Below are positions 45,955 through 53,542 of a DNA stretch of 64,000 bases, piece after piece (position 1 is the stretch's first letter; the number at the start of each line of letters is the position of its first letter). The translations under genes were made by a program, and so were the position numbers. The notes beneath the pieces were generated by a model. It was given only the letters and a program-made list of their open reading frames with translations, was not told the origin of the DNA and did not search any database. The stretch lies in the NCBI RefSeq assembly GCF_003710985.1, contig NZ_RHHT01000051.1:1-64000 (forward strand). Direction: 5' to 3'. The DNA is from Brevibacillus panacihumi (GTDB lineage Bacteria > Bacillota > Bacilli > Brevibacillales > Brevibacillaceae).

Positions 45955-45993
45955 AAGCGACAGGCGTCAGAGCATGCCTGTCGCTTGTTTTTT
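45955..45993 (+). terminator. Terminator of the RND operon
   Basis: AAGCGACAGGC and GCCTGTCGCTT flank a 10-base loop and are followed by GTTTTTT. Confidence 0.9.
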
Positions 45994-46085
45994 CTGGATG
46001 TTCCCCTGAATCTTCCTACCGAGTCGGCATTTGGTTTATACTGAAAGGAAATTATTCAGATATGTGCAAGGATTGCTGATCGCAA

Positions 46086-46114
46086 TAAACAAGCCAGACG
46101 CCGTATGCTATGAT
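46086..46114 (+). promoter_or_regulatory. Candidate promoter of ywfO
   Basis: -35 TAAACA (46086-46091), 17-base spacer, -10 TATGAT (46109-46114), about 55 bases before the start codon. The -35 is weak. Confidence 0.4.
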
Positions 46115-46168
46115 AGAAACCAATAAAGCTAGAACAAAGAGAATGCGAGACAGGAAAGGAGTGTCCAG

Positions 46169-47494
46169 ATGCTACAGCCCCAGCTTCTAGAAGAAGAAAA
46201 AGTGTTTAAAGACCCTGTTCACCGCTATGTGCATGTACGGGATCGGTTTATCTGGGATTTGATCAACTCCGCCGAGTTTCAAAGGCTCCGCAGGATCAAG
46301 CAACTGGGCACCAGCTTTTTCACCTTTCACGGCGGCGAACATAGTCGCTTCAACCACTCGCTTGGCGTCTATGAACTCATGCGCCGAATTCTGGAGACGT
46401 TTGAAGGACGCATTCAATTGACGTATGAAGAAAAGCTGCTGTGCCTGTGCGCTGGCTTGCTGCATGATGTCGGACACGGCCCATTTTCTCATTCCTTTGA
46501 AAAAGTATTTCGCTATCATCACGAAGATTGGACGCGTGCGATTCTGCTCGGCGATACCCAAATCAACGCCATTTTGCGCCGCATCGATGAAGGATTTCCC
46601 CAAAAGCTGGCAGAGGTCATTGCGAAAACCTACGACAACAAGCTGATTGTCAGCCTGATCTCCAGCCAGCTTGATGCGGACAGGATGGACTATTTGCTGC
46701 GGGACGCCTATTATACCGGGGTCAATTACGGGAATTTTGAGATCGAACGGATCTTGCGAGTCATGCGCCCGCAAGAGGATGGGATCGTGTTCAAGTTTAG
46801 CGGCATGCACGCAGTCGAAGACTACATCATGTCTCGCTACCAGATGTATTGGCAGGTCTATTTCCATCCCGTGACTCGCAGCGGCGAGGTCGTGCTGCGC
46901 AAGATTTTTCAGCGCGCCAAGGAATTGTTCGGGCAGGGCTATTCGTTTCGTCAAGAGCCATTGATGCTCTTGCCTTTTTTGCGGGACAAGGTAGAGTTGG
47001 CGGATTATTTGGCCCTCGATGAGTCGGTCATCCTGTTCTACATGCAGATGTGGCGCAAGGAGAAGGATGAAATTTTAAAAGATTTGTGCGCCCGTTTTTT
47101 GGACAGGAATCTGTATAAATACGTCGAATTTCATTCTAAAGGTTTTCAACTGCTGCCGGAATTAAAAGAGTTGTTTGAGAAAGCCGGGATCGATCCTGCC
47201 TATTATTTGGAAGTGGACACGACTTCGGATCTGCCCTATGATTTTTACCGTGCCGGCGAAGAGGAGGAGCGCATCCCGATCATGCTCCAGATGCCGTCTG
47301 GCGAGTTTGTTGAGCTTTCCCAGAAGTCGGAGATCGTACAGGCGATCAGTGGGAAGCGGCGCTTTGACTACAAATTATACTTTCCGATGGATAAAGTAAT
47401 GGCTTTATCGGGGGACCTCTCCCAAAAGATTCGAGAACGCCTGGGAGTGATGGAAAATGTTGAGGCGTCACGCCAAGATCATTCGCCTGATTGA
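46169..47494 (+). CDS. ywfO: HD-domain phosphohydrolase (YwfO-like dNTPase family)
   Basis: 441-residue HD-superfamily enzyme of the dGTPase/SAMHD1-like group. Metal ligands are visible as H63 (HSRFNHSLGVYE), H99-D100 (LLHDVGHGPFSH) and a later Asp (LDADRMDYLLRD). Homologues hydrolyse dNTPs to nucleoside and triphosphate. ATG follows AAAGGAGTG. Its 3' end overlaps ywgA by 38 bases. Confidence 0.9.
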   Translation: MLQPQLLEEEKVFKDPVHRYVHVRDRFIWDLINSAEFQRLRRIKQLGTSFFTFHGGEHSRFNHSLGVYELMRRILETFEGRIQLTYEEKLLCLCAGLLHDVGHGPFSHSFEKVFRYHHEDWTRAILLGDTQINAILRRIDEGFPQKLAEVIAKTYDNKLIVSLISSQLDADRMDYLLRDAYYTGVNYGNFEIERILRVMRPQEDGIVFKFSGMHAVEDYIMSRYQMYWQVYFHPVTRSGEVVLRKIFQRAKELFGQGYSFRQEPLMLLPFLRDKVELADYLALDESVILFYMQMWRKEKDEILKDLCARFLDRNLYKYVEFHSKGFQLLPELKELFEKAGIDPAYYLEVDTTSDLPYDFYRAGEEEERIPIMLQMPSGEFVELSQKSEIVQAISGKRRFDYKLYFPMDKVMALSGDLSQKIRERLGVMENVEASRQDHSPD

Positions 47495-47987
47495 GATTGC
47501 GGGCGAAGTGAGTGGACGAAAAAAGTTGCAAAAGATGGTCTACATAGGAAAGCATCTCAACATGGATTTTGACGAACGCTACGAGTTTCATATGTACGGC
47601 CCGTATTCGGAAGAGCTGACGCTGCGTGTGGATGAGCTGTGCAATATGGGCTTTTTGGACGAGCAGGTGGAGAGCAAAGGCGCGATCCACATGTATCGCT
47701 ATACCCTGAATCCGTCGGGGCGTGATTTTTTGCGTTTTCAGGATGTCCAATTCGGCCGCGGAGAGCAAGTGATCAGACGAATGAACGAGGAGAATTCCCG
47801 TTTTCTCGAATTGGTGTCGACGATTCTTTACTTCAATCATCTTCCTTATGAAGAGATGGTCAGGAAGATATTTACCTTTAAAAGCAAGCAGCGGTACACC
47901 GAAGATGAAATCCAAAAGGGACAAGCCTTTGTAGAAGAGCTGAAGCTTCTGATGCAAGGAGAAATCGACACCGCACCTTTGATGTAG
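47457..47987 (+). CDS. ywgA: YwgA-family protein
   Basis: 176 residues of the YwgA family: an N-terminal helical part (GRKKLQKMVYIGKHLNMDFD), then RYEFHMYGPYSEELTLRVDEL, resembling a winged-helix/Panacea-like module. It overlaps ywfO by 38 bases and is paired with it in Bacillales. Molecular function unknown. A terminator at 48026-48061 ends the unit. Confidence 0.85.
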   Translation: MLRRHAKIIRLIEIAGEVSGRKKLQKMVYIGKHLNMDFDERYEFHMYGPYSEELTLRVDELCNMGFLDEQVESKGAIHMYRYTLNPSGRDFLRFQDVQFGRGEQVIRRMNEENSRFLELVSTILYFNHLPYEEMVRKIFTFKSKQRYTEDEIQKGQAFVEELKLLMQGEIDTAPLM

Positions 47988-48025
47988 CCAGGCGGGGCAG
48001 GAAAATCAAATATTTGACCACACAT

Positions 48026-48061
48026 GACGCACAAACTCCATTGGTTTGCGGCGTCTTTTTT
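48026..48061 (+). terminator. Terminator of ywfO-ywgA
   Basis: GACGC...AAAC pairs with GTTT...GCGTC around a TCCATTG loop, followed by seven T. Confidence 0.8.
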
Positions 48062-48117
48062 TGTCCCAAGCCAATCAGAGAGAATGGAGCCAGGGGAAAA
48101 AGGGCTTTTTTCTGGGG

Positions 48118-48137
48118 AAACGGTCACGACCGTTTTT
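48118..48137 (+). other. Small palindrome before the thioredoxin-like gene
   Basis: AAACGGTCACGACCGTTT is a perfect palindrome followed by TT, ending 22 bases before the start of the gene. It may be an operator or a minor hairpin. No promoter hexamers are clear nearby. Confidence 0.4.
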
Positions 48138-48159
48138 GGATCTTTTGGAGGTGGAGGGT

Positions 48160-48555
48160 GTGGTCGGATTCAGAAGGAAATGGGTGTATGGAATTGCCAT
48201 CTTCTTGGTTTGTCTCGTGGCAGGCCTGCTGCTGGTAGCCGGGGCAGCGAGTCAGGAGAAAAAAGACAGGATCGTTTACGTGTACAGCGATAGCTGCGGG
48301 TACTGCAACAGCTTCAAGCCTGTTTTTGAAAAAGTGACGGCAGACTTTCTTCAGCAGAATGATGGTTGGCAAGTGGAGAAGTTGGATATTTTCAGAGAGG
48401 ACGAGCTGGCAAAAGCGCAGGAGCTGGGGGCGGAAGTTACCCCTACGGTGTTTCTCGTCCGCAATGGCGAGGTCGTGGACAAATTGGAGGGTGATGTTCC
48501 GGAGAGGTCGTTGCGAAAATTTTTCTCCAGGAACATAGATGATGGGAATGAGTGA
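48160..48555 (+). CDS. Membrane-anchored thioredoxin-like protein
   Basis: 131 residues. A single N-terminal membrane segment (about 8-30) is followed by an extracytoplasmic thioredoxin fold with CGYC at residues 46-49 and the cis-proline at VTP (P95). The thin linker and lack of other domains recall BdbA/StoA-like extracellular redox proteins. GTG at 48160 lies 8 bases after GGAGG; the upstream frame has no better start. Followed 17 bases later by the SLH gene, so it probably acts on secreted products of this cluster. Confidence 0.82.
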   Translation: MVGFRRKWVYGIAIFLVCLVAGLLLVAGAASQEKKDRIVYVYSDSCGYCNSFKPVFEKVTADFLQQNDGWQVEKLDIFREDELAKAQELGAEVTPTVFLVRNGEVVDKLEGDVPERSLRKFFSRNIDDGNE

Positions 48556-48572
48556 AAGGGAAGGTGCTTGCT

Positions 48573-49448
48573 GTGAAAAAAATTATATCGACTCTGTTGG
48601 TTGCAGCTTTCGTGATGGGGGCGCTCGCTGGTCCTGCACCTGTCGCAGCGGCTGATCCATTGACGGCGAACTATTCCGCTACTCCGGAAAAAGGAGCGAT
48701 TGAGTTTGCCCTTTTGAAGGGCTTTATGTGGAAGTACCCTGACGGTCAATTTCATGGCGAGGATCAAATTTCCCAGGGACAATTTGTATCCAGTCTCGTG
48801 GCGATTCGTGAAGTAAAGGAAGGGGAGCCTGTTCCTCAGTTGCCGGAAGGGCATTGGGCGAAAGCGACATATGAGCGGGCGCAGAAAGCCGGGATATTGG
48901 CAGGCGTCGAGATCAACCCGAACAAGCTGTTGAACAAGGAAGAGACGGCTTTGCTGGTGTTTAATGCGTGGAAGCCTTATCGGGGGGTGAAGGATAAAGG
49001 ATTTACCAATACGGGAGCCTTGGTTACATGGGGATGGATGGAGCCTGCACCCCCTGGAAATCCAAAATTCCGGGAAGATTTGCCCGTGACGAGAGCACAG
49101 GCTGCAGTAATTTTGCGGAAGATGTGGCAGGATAAGTATCAGATTGAGCTTGGGGAGAAGTATGCGTTAGAGTTTCATAATAGTTTGAAGGTTAAGGATG
49201 GGTACTTAACTGGTATGGTGCCGAAGGGGGATAAGGTATTACATCTTAGTGTGCAATTTTTTAAGAAGGACTCAGGTAAAATAGTTCCTTTTTCTAAAGG
49301 ACAGGCATTTAGGGTTAAGATTGATGATTTTCGAGCAATGGCATTTTTCGCAACAAATGATTTAGATTATTCAATTGCAGCTGTGTACGATTATATAGAT
49401 TTATCTGTTTTGGAACGTAAAAAAAATACTCAGCTGTTTTCAAAGTAA
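48573..49448 (+). CDS. SLH-domain secreted protein
   Basis: 291 residues with a signal peptide ending at VAAADP, followed by SLH-type repeats (about 45-90: FALLKGFMWKYPDGQFHGEDQISQGQFV; about 95-140: AKATYERAQKAGILAGVEINPNKLLNKEETALLV; and a third, weaker one near 160-190). The C-terminal ~100 residues are unique. GTG at 48573 follows GGAAGGTG; GTG 48552 overlaps the previous stop. No cysteine. From about base 49190 on, the gene becomes markedly AT-rich. Confidence 0.82.
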   Translation: MKKIISTLLVAAFVMGALAGPAPVAAADPLTANYSATPEKGAIEFALLKGFMWKYPDGQFHGEDQISQGQFVSSLVAIREVKEGEPVPQLPEGHWAKATYERAQKAGILAGVEINPNKLLNKEETALLVFNAWKPYRGVKDKGFTNTGALVTWGWMEPAPPGNPKFREDLPVTRAQAAVILRKMWQDKYQIELGEKYALEFHNSLKVKDGYLTGMVPKGDKVLHLSVQFFKKDSGKIVPFSKGQAFRVKIDDFRAMAFFATNDLDYSIAAVYDYIDLSVLERKKNTQLFSK

Positions 49449-49460
49449 GGTGTAAGCCCT

Positions 49461-52400
49461 ATGAAGAAGTTAAGATTATTACGCAAGTTTTTACATTTAC
49501 TTGTGTTGATCACTCTGTTTTGGAGTATGTTTGAAGGATATTTTCCCAATGTTACACAAGCTTTAAATACTCACGGAATTGAATTGGCAACTGTTGGATC
49601 GTACAAGGAGTTAATTCCCAGAGATGGATATACAAAAATAAAAATTGAGAGAATACCGGGAGAGTTAGGTGCTCACCTTTCCGAAATTGAAATAGATGGT
49701 GTTAAGGACACTGAAAACGTACTAGGATTTTCCGACTATTATGGAAAAACAGATCGTGGTTGGTACTATGTTGATCTCAATGAAGCAAAATATTGGGTCA
49801 ATCGTTTCGGGGGGAACCCAAATTATATATTAGGTGGGGGCGCTGCAAATGTTTATAGTAGCATAGTGTCTTCAACTAATGAAACTTCTGGAGTCAATCC
49901 CTACAACGCCTACAACCTTGCCGAACTAGCCACCGCTTCCGGCGGTGGCGGCTACGAAATCGGCGACAACCTTGTCCCGCGAGATGGCGGTTACATCTCC
50001 GTCGGACACTTCCGCACCACCCAACGCCCCACCGGTGGCGTAAAAATCAAAGACAATCAAACAAAATTCAAAATCAACGACACGGTGAAGATCATTCCTC
50101 ATGGCAAGGATTACTCCTACTACGATCGCGGCATCATCATCACCCATTTGTCCGTCATAAACAAAACAACGGGTAGGGGATACAAGTCATTAGATTCCAA
50201 TCAAGAGATCCGGGATAACAGCGGCTACCTGGAAAAGCCAAGTGCGACGAGCAATCCGAAGGCGTTTGAGTGGACGGGCGAATACACTTATACGCCTACT
50301 GAAGAAGGCTTGTACGAGGTCACTTTTATCATGACAGACCGCCACATGCGTTCCCGTCAAGGATCACCTACGATCAATGAATCTACCCCCTACACCGTGC
50401 AATTTATGGTTGGCGATGAAGTTCCTCCCCCACCCCCCGACCCTCCGGAAGAACCTGAACCCCCTGCAGTTTGTACGATCAATCAAAGCTCAACCAAAAT
50501 GGATTTTCAAATTGTCGGCGACGATGTGAAGGACTATAGCGCTGTTCCAAGTGGCGGAAGCTCCATCATGGTCGAAAAAAATGCTGACATCACCTTGTTT
50601 GCTTCCAAAAATGGAACGTTTACCATGAACGGCATCGAAATGGAGACCGGATCCGGCAACAATCGAAAACGAGGCATTGGCTATTTTGGCAGCTCGGGAA
50701 CTTACCGAATCGTGTTCAAAAGTGACGATGGAAAGGATTGTTGGGAAAAAACCTTCCAGGTCAAAGCGGACTCAAAGGAAGAATCCTGCCCCATTATTAC
50801 GATCTCGGGTACCACCTATCGCAATAGCGATACCCTGGAAGTGCTACCGGAGCGGACTGTCTATTTCCAGGCAAACTTTCGCAATAGCAATGGTGACACG
50901 GAAACCGCCTATGTTTTATGGGATGTAACCAAACCTGATGGAAAAACGGTAACGCTGCCAGCCTATGAAGAGGAAGTAGGCGGTCGCAAAAAAATAGTAG
51001 AAATCCCGTATTACAAATTGGAATTACCATTCCGTGGCGCACGTGAAGTTACTTTAGAAAGAGGCAAACAGTATAAAGTCAAATTGAATTTCCAGGGAAC
51101 CAACTGGAAGGATCGGCCCGAGTGTGCGTGGGAAATTACGCTGGTCGTGAAGGATACAGCATGTACAATCACAGAGCAGCATAAATTGAAGTTGAAAATA
51201 TATGGCAGTCCTCCTCATCCGTTTTCACCAGGTGGAGAAGACGCTGATTGGACTGTTTACGAACCCATTTATCTGAAACACTTTACATCGAATCCAGATG
51301 GAAGCTATGAAACAAATCTTTCTTTCTCTGCAAATGCTCCTGGCACATGGTTCTTGATCAAAAACAATAAACGAGTGCCAGTATCAAAAGCCCTGACGGC
51401 GAATGAAAAATTCGACTTAACCTTGCCAGACGATTTTGATGTAGGGGATTGGGTTACGCTGGAGTTTGAATCGGATATTGGGTGCATCACTCAATTCAAG
51501 TTTGAAATCATGTCAGATCGAAAATGCTACAATCTGGAAGTGGCCATGATCCGATATGGCACTTACGACGATTACTTGTGGAAGAAGGAAGTCTCACGGG
51601 GAGAAACGCTCCATCTAACCCAAGAGGATTTTGACTCCAAATACCGGCCGCAATTTCTTACACGTGGAGAAAAAACAGAGTTTACCATGCATTGGTTGGA
51701 CCCGGATACCCAACAGTGGACGGCGAGGAGAAACGGTAAATGGTTGTCCACGAGCAACACCTACAATTACAGCCACTACTTCCAGTTTCCGACCGACCCG
51801 GACTCAGGTGAAGTCCTTGAAGGATTGTATAAAATCCTTTTTTGGACAGACAACGGAAGCGATGCGAATGGCCCCGTACTGGATTGTGAGGGGAGCATTT
51901 TCCTGCAAATTGGAGCAAGCAATGGAGAAAATCTTTTGATCGTAAAAAACAGTTTTACAATCACGCCCAAAGATCCACAGCTGCCTGGTACGGAAGCGAC
52001 TATTACGTTCCAGGTCAGAAATGCTGGAAAAACCATGCACGATACGAAACTGGCTGTCCGTTGGGAAAGCTCTGACAAAGAAACGGTTTTAGATGTGAAC
52101 CAATTTAAGCCTGGGGAGACGAGGAAAATAACAGTCCCTACGCAATATCCCCAGGAGTCTGAAGATTTTATCGCCCATATCAATCCATCCCGAAACAAGC
52201 CGGAGAATGAAAGCATCTGGACAGACAATCGTGCCACATGGCCTGTAAAGGTGCTTCGGGTAATCGAGCTGCCTGATCCGCCGGGGGGTGGAGAAGATTT
52301 TGATGGGGGCGAGATTGGACTGGAGCTCTACGACAGCGATGGTCGAAAGCTGGAGAGGATCGGATTGCATGTAGATGGCGTGTGGGAACGGGAGCCAGCC

Positions 52401-53474
52401 AAAATTGAGGTCGTCATTGACCAGACGAAGATCAATGAAGGCTTCCAGCGAACACAGCAGTCCATTAACGCAAAAATCACCGAATACAAAGAGCAGCTCG
52501 AACAGTTTGCTTCCGAAGAAGGAGCAAAAAACATCGTCGTGACCGCTCAGCCGGGCTGGATTTCGGATGCGAAAAGCATGGCCGTCTATACTCCTGCGCT
52601 GCTGGATCTGAAAGTAAGCGGACCGGGGATTCCTCAGCAATGGCAGGTAAGCAGTTCCTCGCGTGGAGGGGAATATATCTACACCGGGACAAGCGTGCCG
52701 ACGCAGACGACGTGGCGGCAGACGCTGCAAAACCAGAAATACCTGGCGGAGATCAACGGGTTCCAGATCGTGATGGATTATGAGATTGTGTTTGATCTGA
52801 GCTTTGATCGCTGCACGCAAAATAACGAGGACGAGGGAGACGGAGAGGAAATTTGCGAAGCCAGCAGCTTTACCCGAAGCATGTCTGGGCGTTACACGAT
52901 CACGGTAACGGGGGGAACACGAACATTTGAGGTGTTTGAACCAAACGCGACGGGATCGATTCATCATACGGCGGAATGGATAGAGTATCATGCGCGGGAT
53001 CGGTATCGGCAGAGCCAACCACATGATTTCTATGCGGGAGAACGAATTTTGACGCAGGTAGAACTGCAAGACAGACATCGACACCCCGTCAGCGGGAAAT
53101 ATCCAGTCGTAGAGTCGGCGGCAAGCTGGATCTATGAGACGGGCAAGAGACAGACATTGCTGCAATCTCGGCTTTCCTTGCTTCCTATCACAGCAAATAA
53201 ATGGCGGGGGCCTAACTACCAAGCATCCAAACTGGGTTCGCGGGAGGTGGGGGTCGATACGCCATTGATGGGCGACAAGCAACGCGGCTTCCAAAAGGAT
53301 GCGAGGTATGCAGTCTACTTCAACATTCAATTCCGTTTTGGCGTGAACAAAGGGTACCCGTACCCGAACAAACAACAATTTTCCGGCCATGACCAGGCGG
53401 ACTACCGAATTCCGTTCCGCATTATTGCCAATGCTTGGGAGAGGCAAGGCATCCGCAATCACACGACACAGTAA
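49461..53474 (+). CDS. Large secreted multi-domain protein with paired cysteines
   Basis: 1337 residues with a signal peptide (about 1-34). Residues 35-320 form an N-terminal region, then a Pro-rich linker (VPPPPPDPPEEPEPP). Four consecutive beta-type domains follow, each bounded by two cysteines: 338/427, 443/555, 568/675, 689/809. Residues 825-930 resemble a CARDB domain (LPGTEATITFQVRNAG). The C-terminal third is unrecognised and holds the last pair (1118/1132). There is no cell-wall anchor. The first ~430 bases are AT-rich. It follows the SLH gene by 12 bases; RBS AAGGTG. I do not recognise the whole protein. Confidence 0.82.
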   Translation: MKKLRLLRKFLHLLVLITLFWSMFEGYFPNVTQALNTHGIELATVGSYKELIPRDGYTKIKIERIPGELGAHLSEIEIDGVKDTENVLGFSDYYGKTDRGWYYVDLNEAKYWVNRFGGNPNYILGGGAANVYSSIVSSTNETSGVNPYNAYNLAELATASGGGGYEIGDNLVPRDGGYISVGHFRTTQRPTGGVKIKDNQTKFKINDTVKIIPHGKDYSYYDRGIIITHLSVINKTTGRGYKSLDSNQEIRDNSGYLEKPSATSNPKAFEWTGEYTYTPTEEGLYEVTFIMTDRHMRSRQGSPTINESTPYTVQFMVGDEVPPPPPDPPEEPEPPAVCTINQSSTKMDFQIVGDDVKDYSAVPSGGSSIMVEKNADITLFASKNGTFTMNGIEMETGSGNNRKRGIGYFGSSGTYRIVFKSDDGKDCWEKTFQVKADSKEESCPIITISGTTYRNSDTLEVLPERTVYFQANFRNSNGDTETAYVLWDVTKPDGKTVTLPAYEEEVGGRKKIVEIPYYKLELPFRGAREVTLERGKQYKVKLNFQGTNWKDRPECAWEITLVVKDTACTITEQHKLKLKIYGSPPHPFSPGGEDADWTVYEPIYLKHFTSNPDGSYETNLSFSANAPGTWFLIKNNKRVPVSKALTANEKFDLTLPDDFDVGDWVTLEFESDIGCITQFKFEIMSDRKCYNLEVAMIRYGTYDDYLWKKEVSRGETLHLTQEDFDSKYRPQFLTRGEKTEFTMHWLDPDTQQWTARRNGKWLSTSNTYNYSHYFQFPTDPDSGEVLEGLYKILFWTDNGSDANGPVLDCEGSIFLQIGASNGENLLIVKNSFTITPKDPQLPGTEATITFQVRNAGKTMHDTKLAVRWESSDKETVLDVNQFKPGETRKITVPTQYPQESEDFIAHINPSRNKPENESIWTDNRATWPVKVLRVIELPDPPGGGEDFDGGEIGLELYDSDGRKLERIGLHVDGVWEREPAKIEVVIDQTKINEGFQRTQQSINAKITEYKEQLEQFASEEGAKNIVVTAQPGWISDAKSMAVYTPALLDLKVSGPGIPQQWQVSSSSRGGEYIYTGTSVPTQTTWRQTLQNQKYLAEINGFQIVMDYEIVFDLSFDRCTQNNEDEGDGEEICEASSFTRSMSGRYTITVTGGTRTFEVFEPNATGSIHHTAEWIEYHARDRYRQSQPHDFYAGERILTQVELQDRHRHPVSGKYPVVESAASWIYETGKRQTLLQSRLSLLPITANKWRGPNYQASKLGSREVGVDTPLMGDKQRGFQKDARYAVYFNIQFRFGVNKGYPYPNKQQFSGHDQADYRIPFRIIANAWERQGIRNHTTQ

Positions 53475-53484
53475 ATCTATTTGC

Positions 53485-53542
53485 ACCCCCCTTCTGTCTT
53501 TTCCTACGATGACAGGGAAGAACGGTTAAGGGGGTATTTTTT
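53485..53542 (+). promoter_or_regulatory. Hairpin sequestering the lipase ribosome-binding site
   Basis: ACCCCCCTT (53485-53493) pairs with AAGGGGGT (53528-53535), with an inner CTGTC/GACAG stem. Six T follow (53537-53542) and end directly at the ATG. The 3' arm is the Shine-Dalgarno of the lipase gene. The same element therefore looks like a terminator and a translational lock. Confidence 0.7.

Noticed and set aside
52089-53486. 465-codon open frame on the minus strand
   Set aside because: Antisense to the 3' part of the giant gene; it shows no protein-like features.
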